A stretch of 64,000 nt of DNA from Mycobacterium szulgai. GTDB lineage: Bacteria > Actinomycetota > Actinomycetes > Mycobacteriales > Mycobacteriaceae. The notes beneath the pieces are model-generated. The model was not told the origin of the DNA, did not search any database, and was given only the letters and a program-made list of their open reading frames with translations. The stretch lies in the NCBI RefSeq assembly GCF_002116635.1, contig NZ_LQPW01000082.1, positions 1-64,000 on the forward strand, written 5' to 3'. Made by a program: the position numbers and the translations under genes. Of this stretch, positions 17,564 through 26,044 are shown one piece after another (position 1 is the stretch's first letter; every line of letters begins with the position of its first letter).

Positions 17564-18529
17564 TCAACGGTTCAGGATTTCACTGGCGGTGCGAACCATC
17601 TCGTCCACAATGTCGGCGGCAGAACGAACGTCGTGAATCAGTCCAATCGCCTCACCAACCAGCACAGTAACTACATCGAAGTCTTCTGCGGCCGTTGCCT
17701 TCTCGAATAAGTCCAGCGTCTCGGGCAAGCGCGCCAGCAGCTCAGCCTCGTTGCCATGCCACTGCCGAATCAACGAGTTGCTAACCAGGCGCACATCGAA
17801 CGAGGGAGGCCAATCCCGCTGCCGCACAACGTCATACACACGGGTACGGATGGTGTCGTCGCCGCCGGCCCCGATGGCCCGCCGCCAGGCTCGCGGCGAC
17901 ACCAACGCCTCGGTGGAGGCCCACAACCGGGTGCCCACCAACGCGCCGTCGGCCCCGAGCGCCAGCGCGGCGGCCAGTCCGCGACCGTCGGCGACGCCGC
18001 CGGCGGCCACCACGAGGGTATCCGGGCCATCCGCGGCAACAAGGTCGACGATTTCGGGAACCAGCGTGAACGTTGAGCGAGAGCTCATTCCGTGCCCGCC
18101 CGCCTCACCACCCTGCGCGACGATGATCTCGGCGCCGGATTGCAAAGCATGACGCGCCTGATCCACCGTCTGCACCTGAGCGATGAGCGGAACGCCGGCT
18201 TGGCGAATGCGGTCGGCGAACGTCCGCAGCTCACCGAAGGACAGCATGATCGCCGCCGGATGCTGGGCTACCACGGTGTCGAGCAACTCGGGGCTACGCG
18301 CGAGGCTCCACGTGATGAATCCGTATCCCACTCTCGCGCCGTGGGTTTCGCCGATCTGGGTATGCAGCCACTCGGCCTCGCCATAGCCTCCTCCAATGAG
18401 GCCGAGGCCGCCTGCGGCCGTGACGGCCGCGGCCAGCCGGCCCCCGGAAACCTGCGCCATCGGTGCGAGCAGGATCGGGTGCTGGATCCCGAAGAACTCG
18501 GTGAGACGGGTTTTCAGCGTCATTCTCAT
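17564..18529 (-). CDS. Nitronate monooxygenase (2-nitropropane dioxygenase family)
   Basis: The 321-residue FMN-dependent TIM-barrel enzyme has GIQHPILLAPMAQVSG near the N-terminus, the catalytic-histidine motif AQGGEAGGHG (His146) and the phosphate-binding region VAAGGVADGRGLAAALALGA followed by GADGALVGTRLWAS. The family oxidises alkyl nitronates such as propionate-3-nitronate; many members act as FMN oxidoreductases of unknown substrate. It converges on the acyl-CoA synthetase operon with a 7-base gap. A nitroreductase 3.6 kb away gives a loose nitro-compound theme, which remains inference. Confidence 0.88.
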   Translation of the reverse strand: MRMTLKTRLTEFFGIQHPILLAPMAQVSGGRLAAAVTAAGGLGLIGGGYGEAEWLHTQIGETHGARVGYGFITWSLARSPELLDTVVAQHPAAIMLSFGELRTFADRIRQAGVPLIAQVQTVDQARHALQSGAEIIVAQGGEAGGHGMSSRSTFTLVPEIVDLVAADGPDTLVVAAGGVADGRGLAAALALGADGALVGTRLWASTEALVSPRAWRRAIGAGGDDTIRTRVYDVVRQRDWPPSFDVRLVSNSLIRQWHGNEAELLARLPETLDLFEKATAAEDFDVVTVLVGEAIGLIHDVRSAADIVDEMVRTASEILNR

Positions 18530-18596
18530 GCTCCCCGATCCGATTGTGAAATGCCTGCTGTTATAGCGTATCTGCGCGCCGGGCCGGCCATGGCGG

Positions 18597-19400
18597 TCAA
18601 CGCCGCTGACTGACCGCTTCCAGGAAGGGCTCGGCTACGGCGAGAAATCCGCCGGGATCCGACGAGAACACCACATGGCCGGTGTCCAGGATTTCCAGCC
18701 GGGAGCCGCGCAGTGCGTCATGGGTCGCGCGGCCCGCACTCAGCGGTATCGCGATGTCCTTCTTGCCCCAAACGATGAGGGTGGGCACCGACAGCTCGGC
18801 GGCACGAGCACGCAAGTCGTGTTCAGGAGCCGCGAAGCTACGCCACAGCGCTGCACCGGTCCGCGCGCCTTGGGCCGTTTTCGCCGTGGCGATGGCACGC
18901 CTGGTGATCTCACGGTCGCTGTCGTTCCTGGCCTTCATGTAACCGCGCACGAATAGGGGAGCGCAGGCCCGGAATACAGCCGGTGACCCCATCACCCGAC
19001 AAAAGCTGCGAGACATGACGTTCCACCGGACAAACCCGCCCGAATTGACCAGCACCAGACCGGGGACGAACTCGGGCCGGTTGATCGCCAGCCGCGCAGC
19101 GGCGAACCCACCCACGGAATTTCCAACCAGCACAGCCCGCGATAGGCCCAGCCCGTCGACCACATCTTCGAGCACGTCGGCAAACAGTGGCGCGCCGGGC
19201 TCCAAAGCGGCATCGACCGGATCTGATTCGCCGTGGCCCGGCCAATCCACTGCGATGGTGCGGTAGCGGCGAGACAGCGTCTCGATGACCGGATCGAAGT
19301 CGTGCCGATCGTGCAGCGTCGCATGCAGCAGTAAAACCGTTGGCCCACTGCCTGATTCGCGATACGCGACGACCCCTGATCTGGTTCGGACAGTGGCCAT
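18597..19400 (-). CDS. Alpha/beta hydrolase
   Basis: The 267-residue alpha/beta-hydrolase has the nucleophile elbow GNSVGG (Ser95), the early oxyanion region LLLHATLHDR, WPGHGESD, an acid candidate in IVWGKKDIAIP and the catalytic histidine in DTGHVVF (His242). The start was set at ATG 19400, which has GGAGGAG about 6 bases upstream; a TTG at 19415 lies inside that site. It is divergent from a TetR regulator at 19514, and a perfect palindrome (19420-19435) lies just upstream of its start, so it is probably the TetR target. The substrate is unknown. Confidence 0.87.
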   Translation of the reverse strand: MATVRTRSGVVAYRESGSGPTVLLLHATLHDRHDFDPVIETLSRRYRTIAVDWPGHGESDPVDAALEPGAPLFADVLEDVVDGLGLSRAVLVGNSVGGFAAARLAINRPEFVPGLVLVNSGGFVRWNVMSRSFCRVMGSPAVFRACAPLFVRGYMKARNDSDREITRRAIATAKTAQGARTGAALWRSFAAPEHDLRARAAELSVPTLIVWGKKDIAIPLSAGRATHDALRGSRLEILDTGHVVFSSDPGGFLAVAEPFLEAVSQRR

Positions 19401-19419
19401 GGCGGCTCCTCCCAAATTT

Positions 19420-19435
19420 GACCGACTGGTCGGTC
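19420..19435. promoter_or_regulatory. Probable TetR operator
   Basis: GACCGAC-TG-GTCGGTC is a perfect 7-bp inverted repeat with a 2-bp centre. It lies 20 bases upstream of the alpha/beta hydrolase start and 78 bases upstream of the divergent tetR start. The ACCGAC-N-GTCGGT pattern is common at TetR-family sites. Binding would repress the hydrolase directly. Confidence 0.72.
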
Positions 19436-19513
19436 ATCCCGTACGGTACAACCGGACGGAAGCCATGACAAGTAGGGGCAAGTAGGGATTGACGCGATGA
19501 CGCCAAGGCAGCG

Positions 19514-20059
19514 ATGAGATCGCCTGAGCCCGGGCGCAATGCGTTGCTCGACGCGGGGCGGCGCCTGTTGGGCGGCGCCGACTTGGCCCGCATCTCGGTC
19601 AACGCGATAGTTGCCGAAGCCGGCATGGCCAAAGGCAGCTTTTACCAGCATTGGCCCAGCCGGGCCGAGTACCTTCGTGCCCTGCACGGCCGATTTCACG
19701 ACCAGCTCGGTCAATCGATGGCCGCGGCAGTGGCCGACCTACCGCCTGGACGGGATCGGCTGGCCGCGGGGATGAACGCGTACCTCGACGGGTGCCTGGC
19801 CGAGCCGTCCACCAAAGCTCTGCTGGTGCAATCGCGCACCGAGGCCGGGCTCAGCGATTTGGTCGCCGCTCGCAACCAAAGTTCGGCCACGCTACTGCTG
19901 CCCGACCTAATGGCGCTCGGATGGGCAGCGCCGGAAGCGATTGCCGTGCTACTCGTTGCGGCGATCGCCGAAATCGCGCTGATCGAACTCGCCGCCGGAC
20001 AACGCGACGATGAATTGCGGCGTGGACTGGTGCAACTCGCCACCCACACGCCGAATTGA
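19514..20059 (+). CDS. TetR family transcriptional regulator
   Basis: The 181-residue protein has an N-terminal helix-turn-helix (about 8-53): ALLDAGRRLLGG, ISVNAIVAEAGMAKGSFYQHWPSR, where FYQHW is the usual TetR recognition-helix end. The rest is a helical ligand-binding domain (LLVQSRTEAG, LLVAAIAEIALIEL). ATG 19514 overlaps the stop of a 6-codon frame that begins at 19497. The likely target is the divergent alpha/beta hydrolase via the palindrome at 19420-19435, with autoregulation possible. The effector is unknown. Confidence 0.88.
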   Translation: MRSPEPGRNALLDAGRRLLGGADLARISVNAIVAEAGMAKGSFYQHWPSRAEYLRALHGRFHDQLGQSMAAAVADLPPGRDRLAAGMNAYLDGCLAEPSTKALLVQSRTEAGLSDLVAARNQSSATLLLPDLMALGWAAPEAIAVLLVAAIAEIALIELAAGQRDDELRRGLVQLATHTPN

Positions 20060-20204
20060 TCAGCGGCAAGCAGAGCGTGTTCGCCCAAACACCAGACGCG
20101 TTGGCCGATTGCTCCTAGGCTGGGTACGCCGGCTGTGCGATGGCAGGCTTCGCCCGTCCGTCGGCTTCCTAGCGAACACCCGTAGTCGTCGGAAGGATGC
20201 GCCG

Positions 20205-21812
20205 ATGACATACGTGACCGCAATGCCGCAGCTGATGGCTGCGGCGGCCCAGGATGTCGCGGGAATTCAAGCGGCGATCGGCGCAGCCAACGCTGCCGCG
20301 GCGGACACGATCACCGGCGTGGCGGCCGCGGCCGCCGACGAGGTCTCCGCGGCCGCCGCGGCGCTGTTCCGTTCGTACGCGGGGGAGTATCAGGCGGTCG
20401 TCGCGCAGGCCACCGCGTTTCACGATGCGTTCACAGGTGCGCTGGCCGCCGCCGGCAGCGCCTATGCGACCACCGAAGCGGCCAACGCGGCCAAGGTGTC
20501 AACTGCACTGAGTGCAATGGCCGCGCGGGCAGCCGACGCCAAAGACGTCACTTTGGCCATGGGCGGCAGTGGCAATCCCACCCCGCCGCGCACTTATGTA
20601 GACGCCGTCGTGTCGAAATATGTCACCCCCAACTTCCCTGCTTTCACAGTCGCCAACGCTCGCGCCCTGTTCACCCCCGAGGGTTTCTATCCGCTGACCG
20701 GCATCAAGGACCTGACGCCAGATGTGTCAGTAGCGCGCGGTGTCACGATTCTGACCGACGCGATTCGTGAGCAACTCGACGCGGGGAACCACGTTGCCGT
20801 GTTGGGCTTCTCGCAGAGCTCCGTCATCTCCTCGCTGGTCATGCAGGGACTCGACCCCAGCGGCACGCCCAGTTCGCTACCGATTTCATTCGTGCTGCTC
20901 GGCGACCCGATGAACCCCAACGGCGGCATCCTCGAACGCTTCGCCGGCCTGACCTTCCCGAGTCTGGGCCAGACTTTCTACGGCGCCACGCCGGCCAACT
21001 CCTTCCCGACCAAGATCTACACCATCGAATACGACGGCTTCGCCGATTTCCCGCGCTATCCGATCAATCTGCTAGCCGACCTCAACGCGATGGCGGGTAT
21101 CTATTACGTGCACGGCACCTATGCCGATCTGACCCCCGAACAGATCGCCACCGCCATCCCGCTGCACACCGAGGGACCCACTCTGACCACCTATTACATG
21201 ATTCCCAATCCGCATCTGCCACTGGTTCAACCGCTGCGCGCGGTTCCGTTCGTGGGAAATCCGCTCGCCGACTTGATCGAACCTGATTTACGGGTGCTGG
21301 TGAACATCGGCTTCGGCGACCCGGCTTTCGGGTATTCGACGTCGGCGGCCAACGTACCAACCCCGTTCGGCATCTTCCCGCCACTCGACGCCGGCGCTGT
21401 GCTGGGCGGTCTGGCGGCCGGAACCCAGCAGGGCATAACCGCTTTCGTCAACGACATCAGCGCAACCACCTTCCCGCCGGTGCCCGATCTGTCGTCAATC
21501 ACATTCCCGCCCCCGCCGCCTCCGGTCGGTCTGGTCGACACCCTGGCGAAGGTGGCCTCGACCGCGTACTCGACCCTGCTGCCAACGGCAGACATCGCGA
21601 CGACGCTCGTCATCTCGCTGCCCGTCTACGACCTCAACCTGTTCGTGGAAGCACTCTCGCAAGTGGCAAGCGGTGATCCGCTCGGCCTCATCAGTGCGAT
21701 CGCCAATCCAATCGCGGCCAACACCGGACTGCTGGCGTTCGGAGCGGGCATCGAGGTGTTCGTCCTGGTGAATGCTGCGCAATCGATTATCGACCAGCTG
21801 ACGAGCCTCTGA
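20205..21812 (+). CDS. PE family protein with C-terminal PE-PPE (serine hydrolase) domain
   Basis: The 535-residue protein begins with a PE-type domain (1-95: MTYVTAMPQLMAAAAQDVAG onwards, alanine-rich helices). The ESX secretion motif YxxxE is present as YATTE (Tyr87-Glu91). A PE-PPE hydrolase domain follows (about 120-350) with a GxSxS nucleophile, VAVLGFSQSSVISSL, as in the M. tuberculosis PE esterase Rv1430. The C-terminus is Pro-rich and then hydrophobic (PPPPPPVGLVD, GLISAIANPIAANTGLLAFG). It is probably secreted by an ESX system and may act on lipid esters at the cell surface. ATG 20205 has GGAAGG 8 bases upstream. No PPE or esx partner gene is adjacent. Confidence 0.88.
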   Translation: MTYVTAMPQLMAAAAQDVAGIQAAIGAANAAAADTITGVAAAAADEVSAAAAALFRSYAGEYQAVVAQATAFHDAFTGALAAAGSAYATTEAANAAKVSTALSAMAARAADAKDVTLAMGGSGNPTPPRTYVDAVVSKYVTPNFPAFTVANARALFTPEGFYPLTGIKDLTPDVSVARGVTILTDAIREQLDAGNHVAVLGFSQSSVISSLVMQGLDPSGTPSSLPISFVLLGDPMNPNGGILERFAGLTFPSLGQTFYGATPANSFPTKIYTIEYDGFADFPRYPINLLADLNAMAGIYYVHGTYADLTPEQIATAIPLHTEGPTLTTYYMIPNPHLPLVQPLRAVPFVGNPLADLIEPDLRVLVNIGFGDPAFGYSTSAANVPTPFGIFPPLDAGAVLGGLAAGTQQGITAFVNDISATTFPPVPDLSSITFPPPPPPVGLVDTLAKVASTAYSTLLPTADIATTLVISLPVYDLNLFVEALSQVASGDPLGLISAIANPIAANTGLLAFGAGIEVFVLVNAAQSIIDQLTSL

Positions 21813-21822
21813 CGCTGCCGGG

Positions 21823-22422
21823 TCAAACCAGCGGCGACAAACCTGACCGCACCAAGTCCAGGCTGGCGGCCACCATCTCACCGAGATCACCCGAGCAGCC
21901 CTGACGGCCCCAATTCTCAACTGCCACAACAAGAGCCGCCGCCAGCGCTGAGCCTGCTACCGCAGCGCACAACTCGAGGTTGGGCACACGGGCATTACGG
22001 TCGCGGATGAACTCGGTCAGCACCTGAGCAAACGATGACTGCACCACCCGCAGATGGCCGGCGATCCGGTCCGCACCGATCAGCTCGGCTCTGGCCGTCG
22101 CGGCCTGACGCACCACTTCGAGGTCGTGCGGAAAGGCCGCGACACCGGCCAAGATGGCATCGAAAAGCGACTCCGATGCCGGACGCTGGGCAAGGGCCTC
22201 GGCCAGCCATGCCAGTTGCGTCTCGTAGTCCTGGAACAGCACCGCCTCTTTGGTGGGGAAGTGGCGGAAGAAGGTGCGTTCGGTGACGCCGGCCTCGCGG
22301 GCCAGCTCGGTCACGGTGACGTTGGCAAATCCCTTGCGGGCAAAGCTCTTCAGGGCAGCCCGACGAAGCGCCTCGTGGGTCGATTGGCGGCGTAGTTGGT
22401 GACGGTTGGTCGGCGCGCTCAT
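21823..22422 (-). CDS. TetR family transcriptional regulator
   Basis: The 199-residue protein has a canonical N-terminal HTH (about 14-60): STHEALRRAALKSFARKGFA, VTVTELAREAGVTERTFFRH, then PTKEAVLF. The C-terminal part is helical (LELCAAVAGSALAAALVVAV). ATG 22422 (MSAPTN) is preferred to a TTG seven codons upstream. It is divergent from a flavin oxidoreductase gene at 22502. Two copies of the palindrome GTCAGTACTGAC lie between the two starts, a strong sign that it controls that gene and itself. Confidence 0.88.
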   Translation of the reverse strand: MSAPTNRHQLRRQSTHEALRRAALKSFARKGFANVTVTELAREAGVTERTFFRHFPTKEAVLFQDYETQLAWLAEALAQRPASESLFDAILAGVAAFPHDLEVVRQAATARAELIGADRIAGHLRVVQSSFAQVLTEFIRDRNARVPNLELCAAVAGSALAAALVVAVENWGRQGCSGDLGEMVAASLDLVRSGLSPLV

Positions 22423-22451
22423 GTCACGCTGATGGTAGCCCAACGGAATTA

Positions 22452-22490
22452 GTCAGTACTGACATCTTCCACTCATGTCAGTACTGACAT
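22452..22490. promoter_or_regulatory. Duplicate TetR operator palindromes
   Basis: The perfect 12-bp palindrome GTCAGTACTGAC occurs twice, at 22452-22463 and 22477-22488, with centres 25 bp apart. The second is part of a 16-bp perfect palindrome, ATGTCAGTACTGACAT (22475-22490). They fill the gap between the divergent tetR (22422) and oxidoreductase (22502) starts and would block both promoters. Confidence 0.8.
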
Positions 22491-22501
22491 AACCTTGTCG
22501 C

Positions 22502-24079
22502 GTGACGAGCAACAAGCCCGACTATGACGCCATCGTGGTGGGCGCCGGACACAACGGCCTGACCGCCGCGGCCGTCTTACAGCGAGCGGGTATGCACACG
22601 CTGTGCTTGGAGGCCAACACCTATGCCGGGGGCATGGCGGCAACGGTGGAATTGATCGACGGTTTCCGATACGAGATCGCGGGTTCGGTGCAGTTCCCCA
22701 CCGCCGCCGAGATCACCAAGGACCTGGGCCTGGACACGCTGCCCACGGTGGAGCCCGAGGTGATGTCGACCAACATCGGCGAACACGGCGAAGAACCGAT
22801 GATCTTCTACCGCGACCCGATCCAACTGATGACGCACCTGAACCAAAAGCATGGTCTCGAGGCCGTCATCGGTATGGCCGAGCTGATCAACTGGAGCCAG
22901 GGTCCCGCAAAGGCGTTGGGCCGCTTCGAGGTTCGCAAACCGCCGAAAACCCTCGACGAAATGTATTCTTGCGCCGCCGACGACGCCGAACGCCGGGCGA
23001 TCCACGAAATGCTGTTCGGTTCGGCCATGGACGTGATCGACCGCCATCTACCCGATAAGAACAAACACGCGGTGATGCGCGGCATGCTCGCGTTCTTGGC
23101 CGTCAACTCGACCTACCGCGGACCTTACACACCCGGCAGCGCTACCTGTCTGGCCTTCGCGCTGGCGGTACCCGACGACAGCACGGCGATGATGACCAAG
23201 CTCAAAGGCGGCATCGGCGCACTTACCGAGCACCTGCGCGAGCTCTTCGTCTCACACGGCGGCGAGATCCGATTCCGTAGCAGGGTCGAGCAGATTCTCG
23301 TCGAACACGGCGCGGTCAGCGGTGTCCGGCTGCGGGGCGGCTCGACCATCACCGCGCCCATTGTGGTGTCCAACCTGGCACCTGACGTCACGCTCAAAGA
23401 GCTCATCGCGCCGGAAAATGTTCCAGCACAACTGGTCTCGAGAGTATCCGGACGAGATCACCGCGCTTCGTTCGTGCAGATGCACTTCGCTCTGGACGGA
23501 CTGCCCGAATTCGCCCCACCTTATGAGTTCCTCAACGAAGCCGGCATGCGGCAGTCAGTCGGCATTTTCGGTTCGCCGGAAGAGCAGCAGCTGCAATGGG
23601 AAACCTGTCGTCGGGGGTTGATTCCGGACAACCCGTCGCTGGGGCTGCAAATCCCCTCCGTGCACGACCCAAGCCTGGCCCCACCCGGTAAACATGCCGC
23701 GAGCGCCTATGCCTACGCCTTCCCCGTCGAGGTCAGCCGCGACCAGCATGGGCACCTCAAAAACGAAATGGCACAACGTGTTATCGATAAAATCAGCCGC
23801 TTCGCCCCCAACTTCAAGGACCTGGTGATCCGGCACATCACGTTTGCGCCCTACCACATGCAGACCATGTTCGCCGCGCCCGCCGGCGACTTCTGCCACG
23901 GCCTGCTGCACCCGGATCTGATGGGGCCCAACCGCCCAGGCCCCAAAGGTTTCCTCGACTTCCCGATTCCGATCGACGGCCTGTACCTCGGCGGCGCCGG
24001 CTGCCACGGCGGCCCTGGCATCACGTTCACACCCGGCTATAACGCCGCCTATCAGGCACTCGACGACACGGCCCGCTAG
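22502..24079 (+). CDS. FAD-dependent oxidoreductase (phytoene-desaturase/PYROXD2-like)
   Basis: The 525-residue flavoprotein starts at GTG 22502. The dinucleotide-binding motif is AIVVGAGHNGLTAA (10-23), followed by CLEANTYAGGMAAT. The C-terminal FAD motif includes GLYLGGAGCHGGPGITFTPG and GYNAAYQAL, typical of phytoene-dehydrogenase-like proteins. Such enzymes desaturate or oxidise lipophilic substrates; no carotenoid genes are nearby, so a carotenoid role is not supported. Palindromes end 12-14 bases before the start, so the mRNA leader is very short or absent. It overlaps the convergent SRPBCC gene stop by 4 bases. Confidence 0.88.
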   Translation: MTSNKPDYDAIVVGAGHNGLTAAAVLQRAGMHTLCLEANTYAGGMAATVELIDGFRYEIAGSVQFPTAAEITKDLGLDTLPTVEPEVMSTNIGEHGEEPMIFYRDPIQLMTHLNQKHGLEAVIGMAELINWSQGPAKALGRFEVRKPPKTLDEMYSCAADDAERRAIHEMLFGSAMDVIDRHLPDKNKHAVMRGMLAFLAVNSTYRGPYTPGSATCLAFALAVPDDSTAMMTKLKGGIGALTEHLRELFVSHGGEIRFRSRVEQILVEHGAVSGVRLRGGSTITAPIVVSNLAPDVTLKELIAPENVPAQLVSRVSGRDHRASFVQMHFALDGLPEFAPPYEFLNEAGMRQSVGIFGSPEEQQLQWETCRRGLIPDNPSLGLQIPSVHDPSLAPPGKHAASAYAYAFPVEVSRDQHGHLKNEMAQRVIDKISRFAPNFKDLVIRHITFAPYHMQTMFAAPAGDFCHGLLHPDLMGPNRPGPKGFLDFPIPIDGLYLGGAGCHGGPGITFTPGYNAAYQALDDTAR

Positions 24080-24522
24080 CCGGTTGCCTTCTTGACGTGT
24101 AACACCCGCTTGCGCAGGCCGTCGGTGGCCGTCTGCATCAGACCCTTGGCGCCCTTCTTGATCAGGAAGCCCGGGACCGGCGCACCCAGCTCGACGGTGA
24201 GCTCGAAGTGCACGCGGGTGGCGTCGCCCTCGGGAGTGAGGGTGTACCGGGCGTCCTGCGCCCGTTGCTGTTTGGCGCTGACCAGTGTCCAACTCACTCC
24301 GTCGTCGTGCACCGAGTAATCCAGCACCTGCTCATCGCTGACCCCCACGATCTTGACCACCTGCCGAGATTTGCGCGGGTGGCCCTGGTCGTCACGTTCG
24401 AGGATTTCGATCTTGCGGTGAGCTGAAGACCACTCGGGCAGCGATTCGAGGTCGAACAGCACATCCATGATCTCGTCGGGCGTCGCCTCGATGACGACCT
24501 CTCTGGACTCGGTGACAGCCAT
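24076..24522 (-). CDS. SRPBCC (polyketide cyclase/START-like) family protein
   Basis: The 148-residue single-domain protein fits the START-like helix-grip fold: N-terminal strand SREVVIEATPDEIMDVLFDL, LPEWSSAHRKIEIL, central strands VSWTLVSAKQQRAQDARYTL, and a C-terminal helix KKGAKGLMQTATDGLRKRV. The proteins form a hydrophobic ligand pocket and often bind lipids or aromatic intermediates. The start was set at ATG 24522 (MAVTES); the frame stays open far upstream but without plausible coding. It lies 53 bases downstream of the fadB5-like stop on the same strand. Confidence 0.82.
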   Translation of the reverse strand: MAVTESREVVIEATPDEIMDVLFDLESLPEWSSAHRKIEILERDDQGHPRKSRQVVKIVGVSDEQVLDYSVHDDGVSWTLVSAKQQRAQDARYTLTPEGDATRVHFELTVELGAPVPGFLIKKGAKGLMQTATDGLRKRVLHVKKATG

Positions 24523-24575
24523 CCCCAAGGCATAGCCGCAGCCGCACGCGTTAAACCAGGAGCCGGCCGATCGGC

Positions 24576-25580
24576 CTACGGCACCAGCACGACCTTGCCG
24601 ATGTTCTCGCGCGCCGCCAGAATTCGGTGCGCTTCCGGCGCCTCGGCGAAGGGCACGGCCGCATGAACGATCGGCGACAACGTCCCCGCATTGAGCGCCT
24701 CGGCCAGCGGTGTAATCCAGGGCTCGAGGGTGCCGCGGTCGTCCCACAACCGCAGCATGTTCAGACCGATGACAGTCTTGGACTCCGAAAGCTGGTCGAT
24801 CAGGTTGAACCCGCGCAGCATCGCCAGCGCGTGCGGTGCCGCATGCCGCAGCGAACGCTTCTCACCCTGCTGCATGTTCGAAATCCCGTATCCGACCAGC
24901 CTTCCGCCCGGGCGCAGCAGATTGTAGGACCGCCGTAGCGACGTACCGCCCAGCGCGTCGAGCACGATGTCGTAGGGTTCCAGCCCCTTCCACCAGCCGT
25001 CGCGGCGGTAGTCGATCGCGCGATCCACGCCCAACTCAGCCAGCTTCTGGTGCTTGCCGGGCGATGCAGTGCCGTGCACCTGGGCACCGGCGGCCTTGGC
25101 GAACTGGATGGCCGCGATTCCCACGCCACCGGCGGCCGCGTGAATCAGCACTCGCTCGCCCGCGCGCAGCGAACCGTAACCATGCAGCCCCGCCCACGCT
25201 GTCGCGTAGTTGACCGGGACCGCGGCTCCCTGTTCAAAGCTCAGCGCCTCGGGAAGCACCACCGAATCGTTGGCGGCCACATTGACGATTTCGGCGTAGC
25301 CGCCGAACCTGGTGCCGGCCAGAACGCGTTCGCCCACACGTGCCGGATCGACTCCGTCGCCGACGGCCTCAACGGTCCCAGCGACCTCGTAGCCGACGAC
25401 CGCCGGCAGCTTGGGCGCGTCGGGATACAGGCCAACCCGGGCAAGATGGTCAGCAAAGTTCACCCCGGCGGCGCGAACTGCGATTCGCAACTGGCCGGCG
25501 CCCGGTGGTGGCGGGTCGGGCCGCTGCTGCACCTGCAGGACGGATGGGTCGCCGTGCTTGGTGATAACGACTGCGCGCAT
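24576..25580 (-). CDS. fadB5: Zinc-type alcohol dehydrogenase/quinone oxidoreductase (FadB5-like)
   Basis: The 334-residue medium-chain dehydrogenase/reductase has a GroES-like N-terminal domain (GVNFADHLARVGLYP, GYEVAGTVEAVG) and a Rossmann domain with the NADPH loop HAAAGGVGIAAIQ (147-159). The cysteines that bind zinc in alcohol dehydrogenases are absent, as in quinone-oxidoreductase members. Its length equals H37Rv Rv1912c (fadB5), and this is where conserved gene order resumes. An ArsR-type regulator ends 53 bases upstream on the same strand, so the pair is probably one transcript. The fadB name is historical; a beta-oxidation role is not shown by the sequence. Confidence 0.85.
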   Translation of the reverse strand: MRAVVITKHGDPSVLQVQQRPDPPPPGAGQLRIAVRAAGVNFADHLARVGLYPDAPKLPAVVGYEVAGTVEAVGDGVDPARVGERVLAGTRFGGYAEIVNVAANDSVVLPEALSFEQGAAVPVNYATAWAGLHGYGSLRAGERVLIHAAAGGVGIAAIQFAKAAGAQVHGTASPGKHQKLAELGVDRAIDYRRDGWWKGLEPYDIVLDALGGTSLRRSYNLLRPGGRLVGYGISNMQQGEKRSLRHAAPHALAMLRGFNLIDQLSESKTVIGLNMLRLWDDRGTLEPWITPLAEALNAGTLSPIVHAAVPFAEAPEAHRILAARENIGKVVLVP

Positions 25581-25633
25581 TTGTTCCTCCGGTCACTGAG
25601 TGCAATTGACTGCGTTGGCCATTCGTGTCTCGC

Positions 25634-25969
25634 TCATGGCAGCTCCTCGGTCGCCTCGGCGAGTGCGGCCAGCCGCGCGCGCCAGAACTTCTCGAACGGG
25701 TGCAGCCAACGACCGAGCTCGGCCAGCGGCTCTGCGGTCAGCCGGTAGATACGTCGACGGCCCTGCGGCTGGTCGGCGACCAGCCCGGCTTCGCGTAGCA
25801 CCTTGAGGTGCTCGGCGACGGCGGGACGGCTGAGCGCGAACCGCTCGCTGAGCTCCCCGGCGGATAGGGGCTGCCGGCTGAGGATTTCGAGTAGCTGGCG
25901 CCGCACGGGGTTCGCCAGCGCCGCGAACACGCGGTCGCAGATTCCGTCGCACGTCGCCACGCCGGGCAC
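25634..25969 (-). CDS. ArsR family transcriptional regulator
   Basis: The 111-residue winged-helix protein reads RVFAALANPVRRQLLEILSR, LSAGELSERFALSRPAVAEH, LKVLREAGLVADQPQGRRRI, then a YRL strand and a C-terminal helix. This is the ArsR architecture with the AVAEHLKVL recognition helix. The only cysteines, at the extreme N-terminus (CDGIC), do not form a classical ELCV-type metal site, so a metal ligand is uncertain. It starts at GTG 25969, only 3 bases from a palindrome (25973-25992), suggesting autoregulation and a nearly leaderless mRNA. The downstream partner is fadB5. Confidence 0.88.
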   Translation of the reverse strand: MPGVATCDGICDRVFAALANPVRRQLLEILSRQPLSAGELSERFALSRPAVAEHLKVLREAGLVADQPQGRRRIYRLTAEPLAELGRWLHPFEKFWRARLAALAEATEELP

Positions 25970-25972
25970 TGT

Positions 25973-25992
25973 ATGTCGGAAAATCCCGACAT
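25973..25992. promoter_or_regulatory. Probable ArsR operator
   Basis: ATGTCGG-AAAATC-CCGACAT is a perfect 7-bp inverted repeat with a 6-bp AT-rich spacer, 3 bases upstream of the arsR GTG. Its position over the probable promoter fits autorepression of arsR-fadB5. Confidence 0.7.
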
Positions 25993-26044
25993 GTCAACTT
26001 TTTCCGACGCAACGCTGGCGCGCGAGCTGCTGCCGGCGAGTCCA

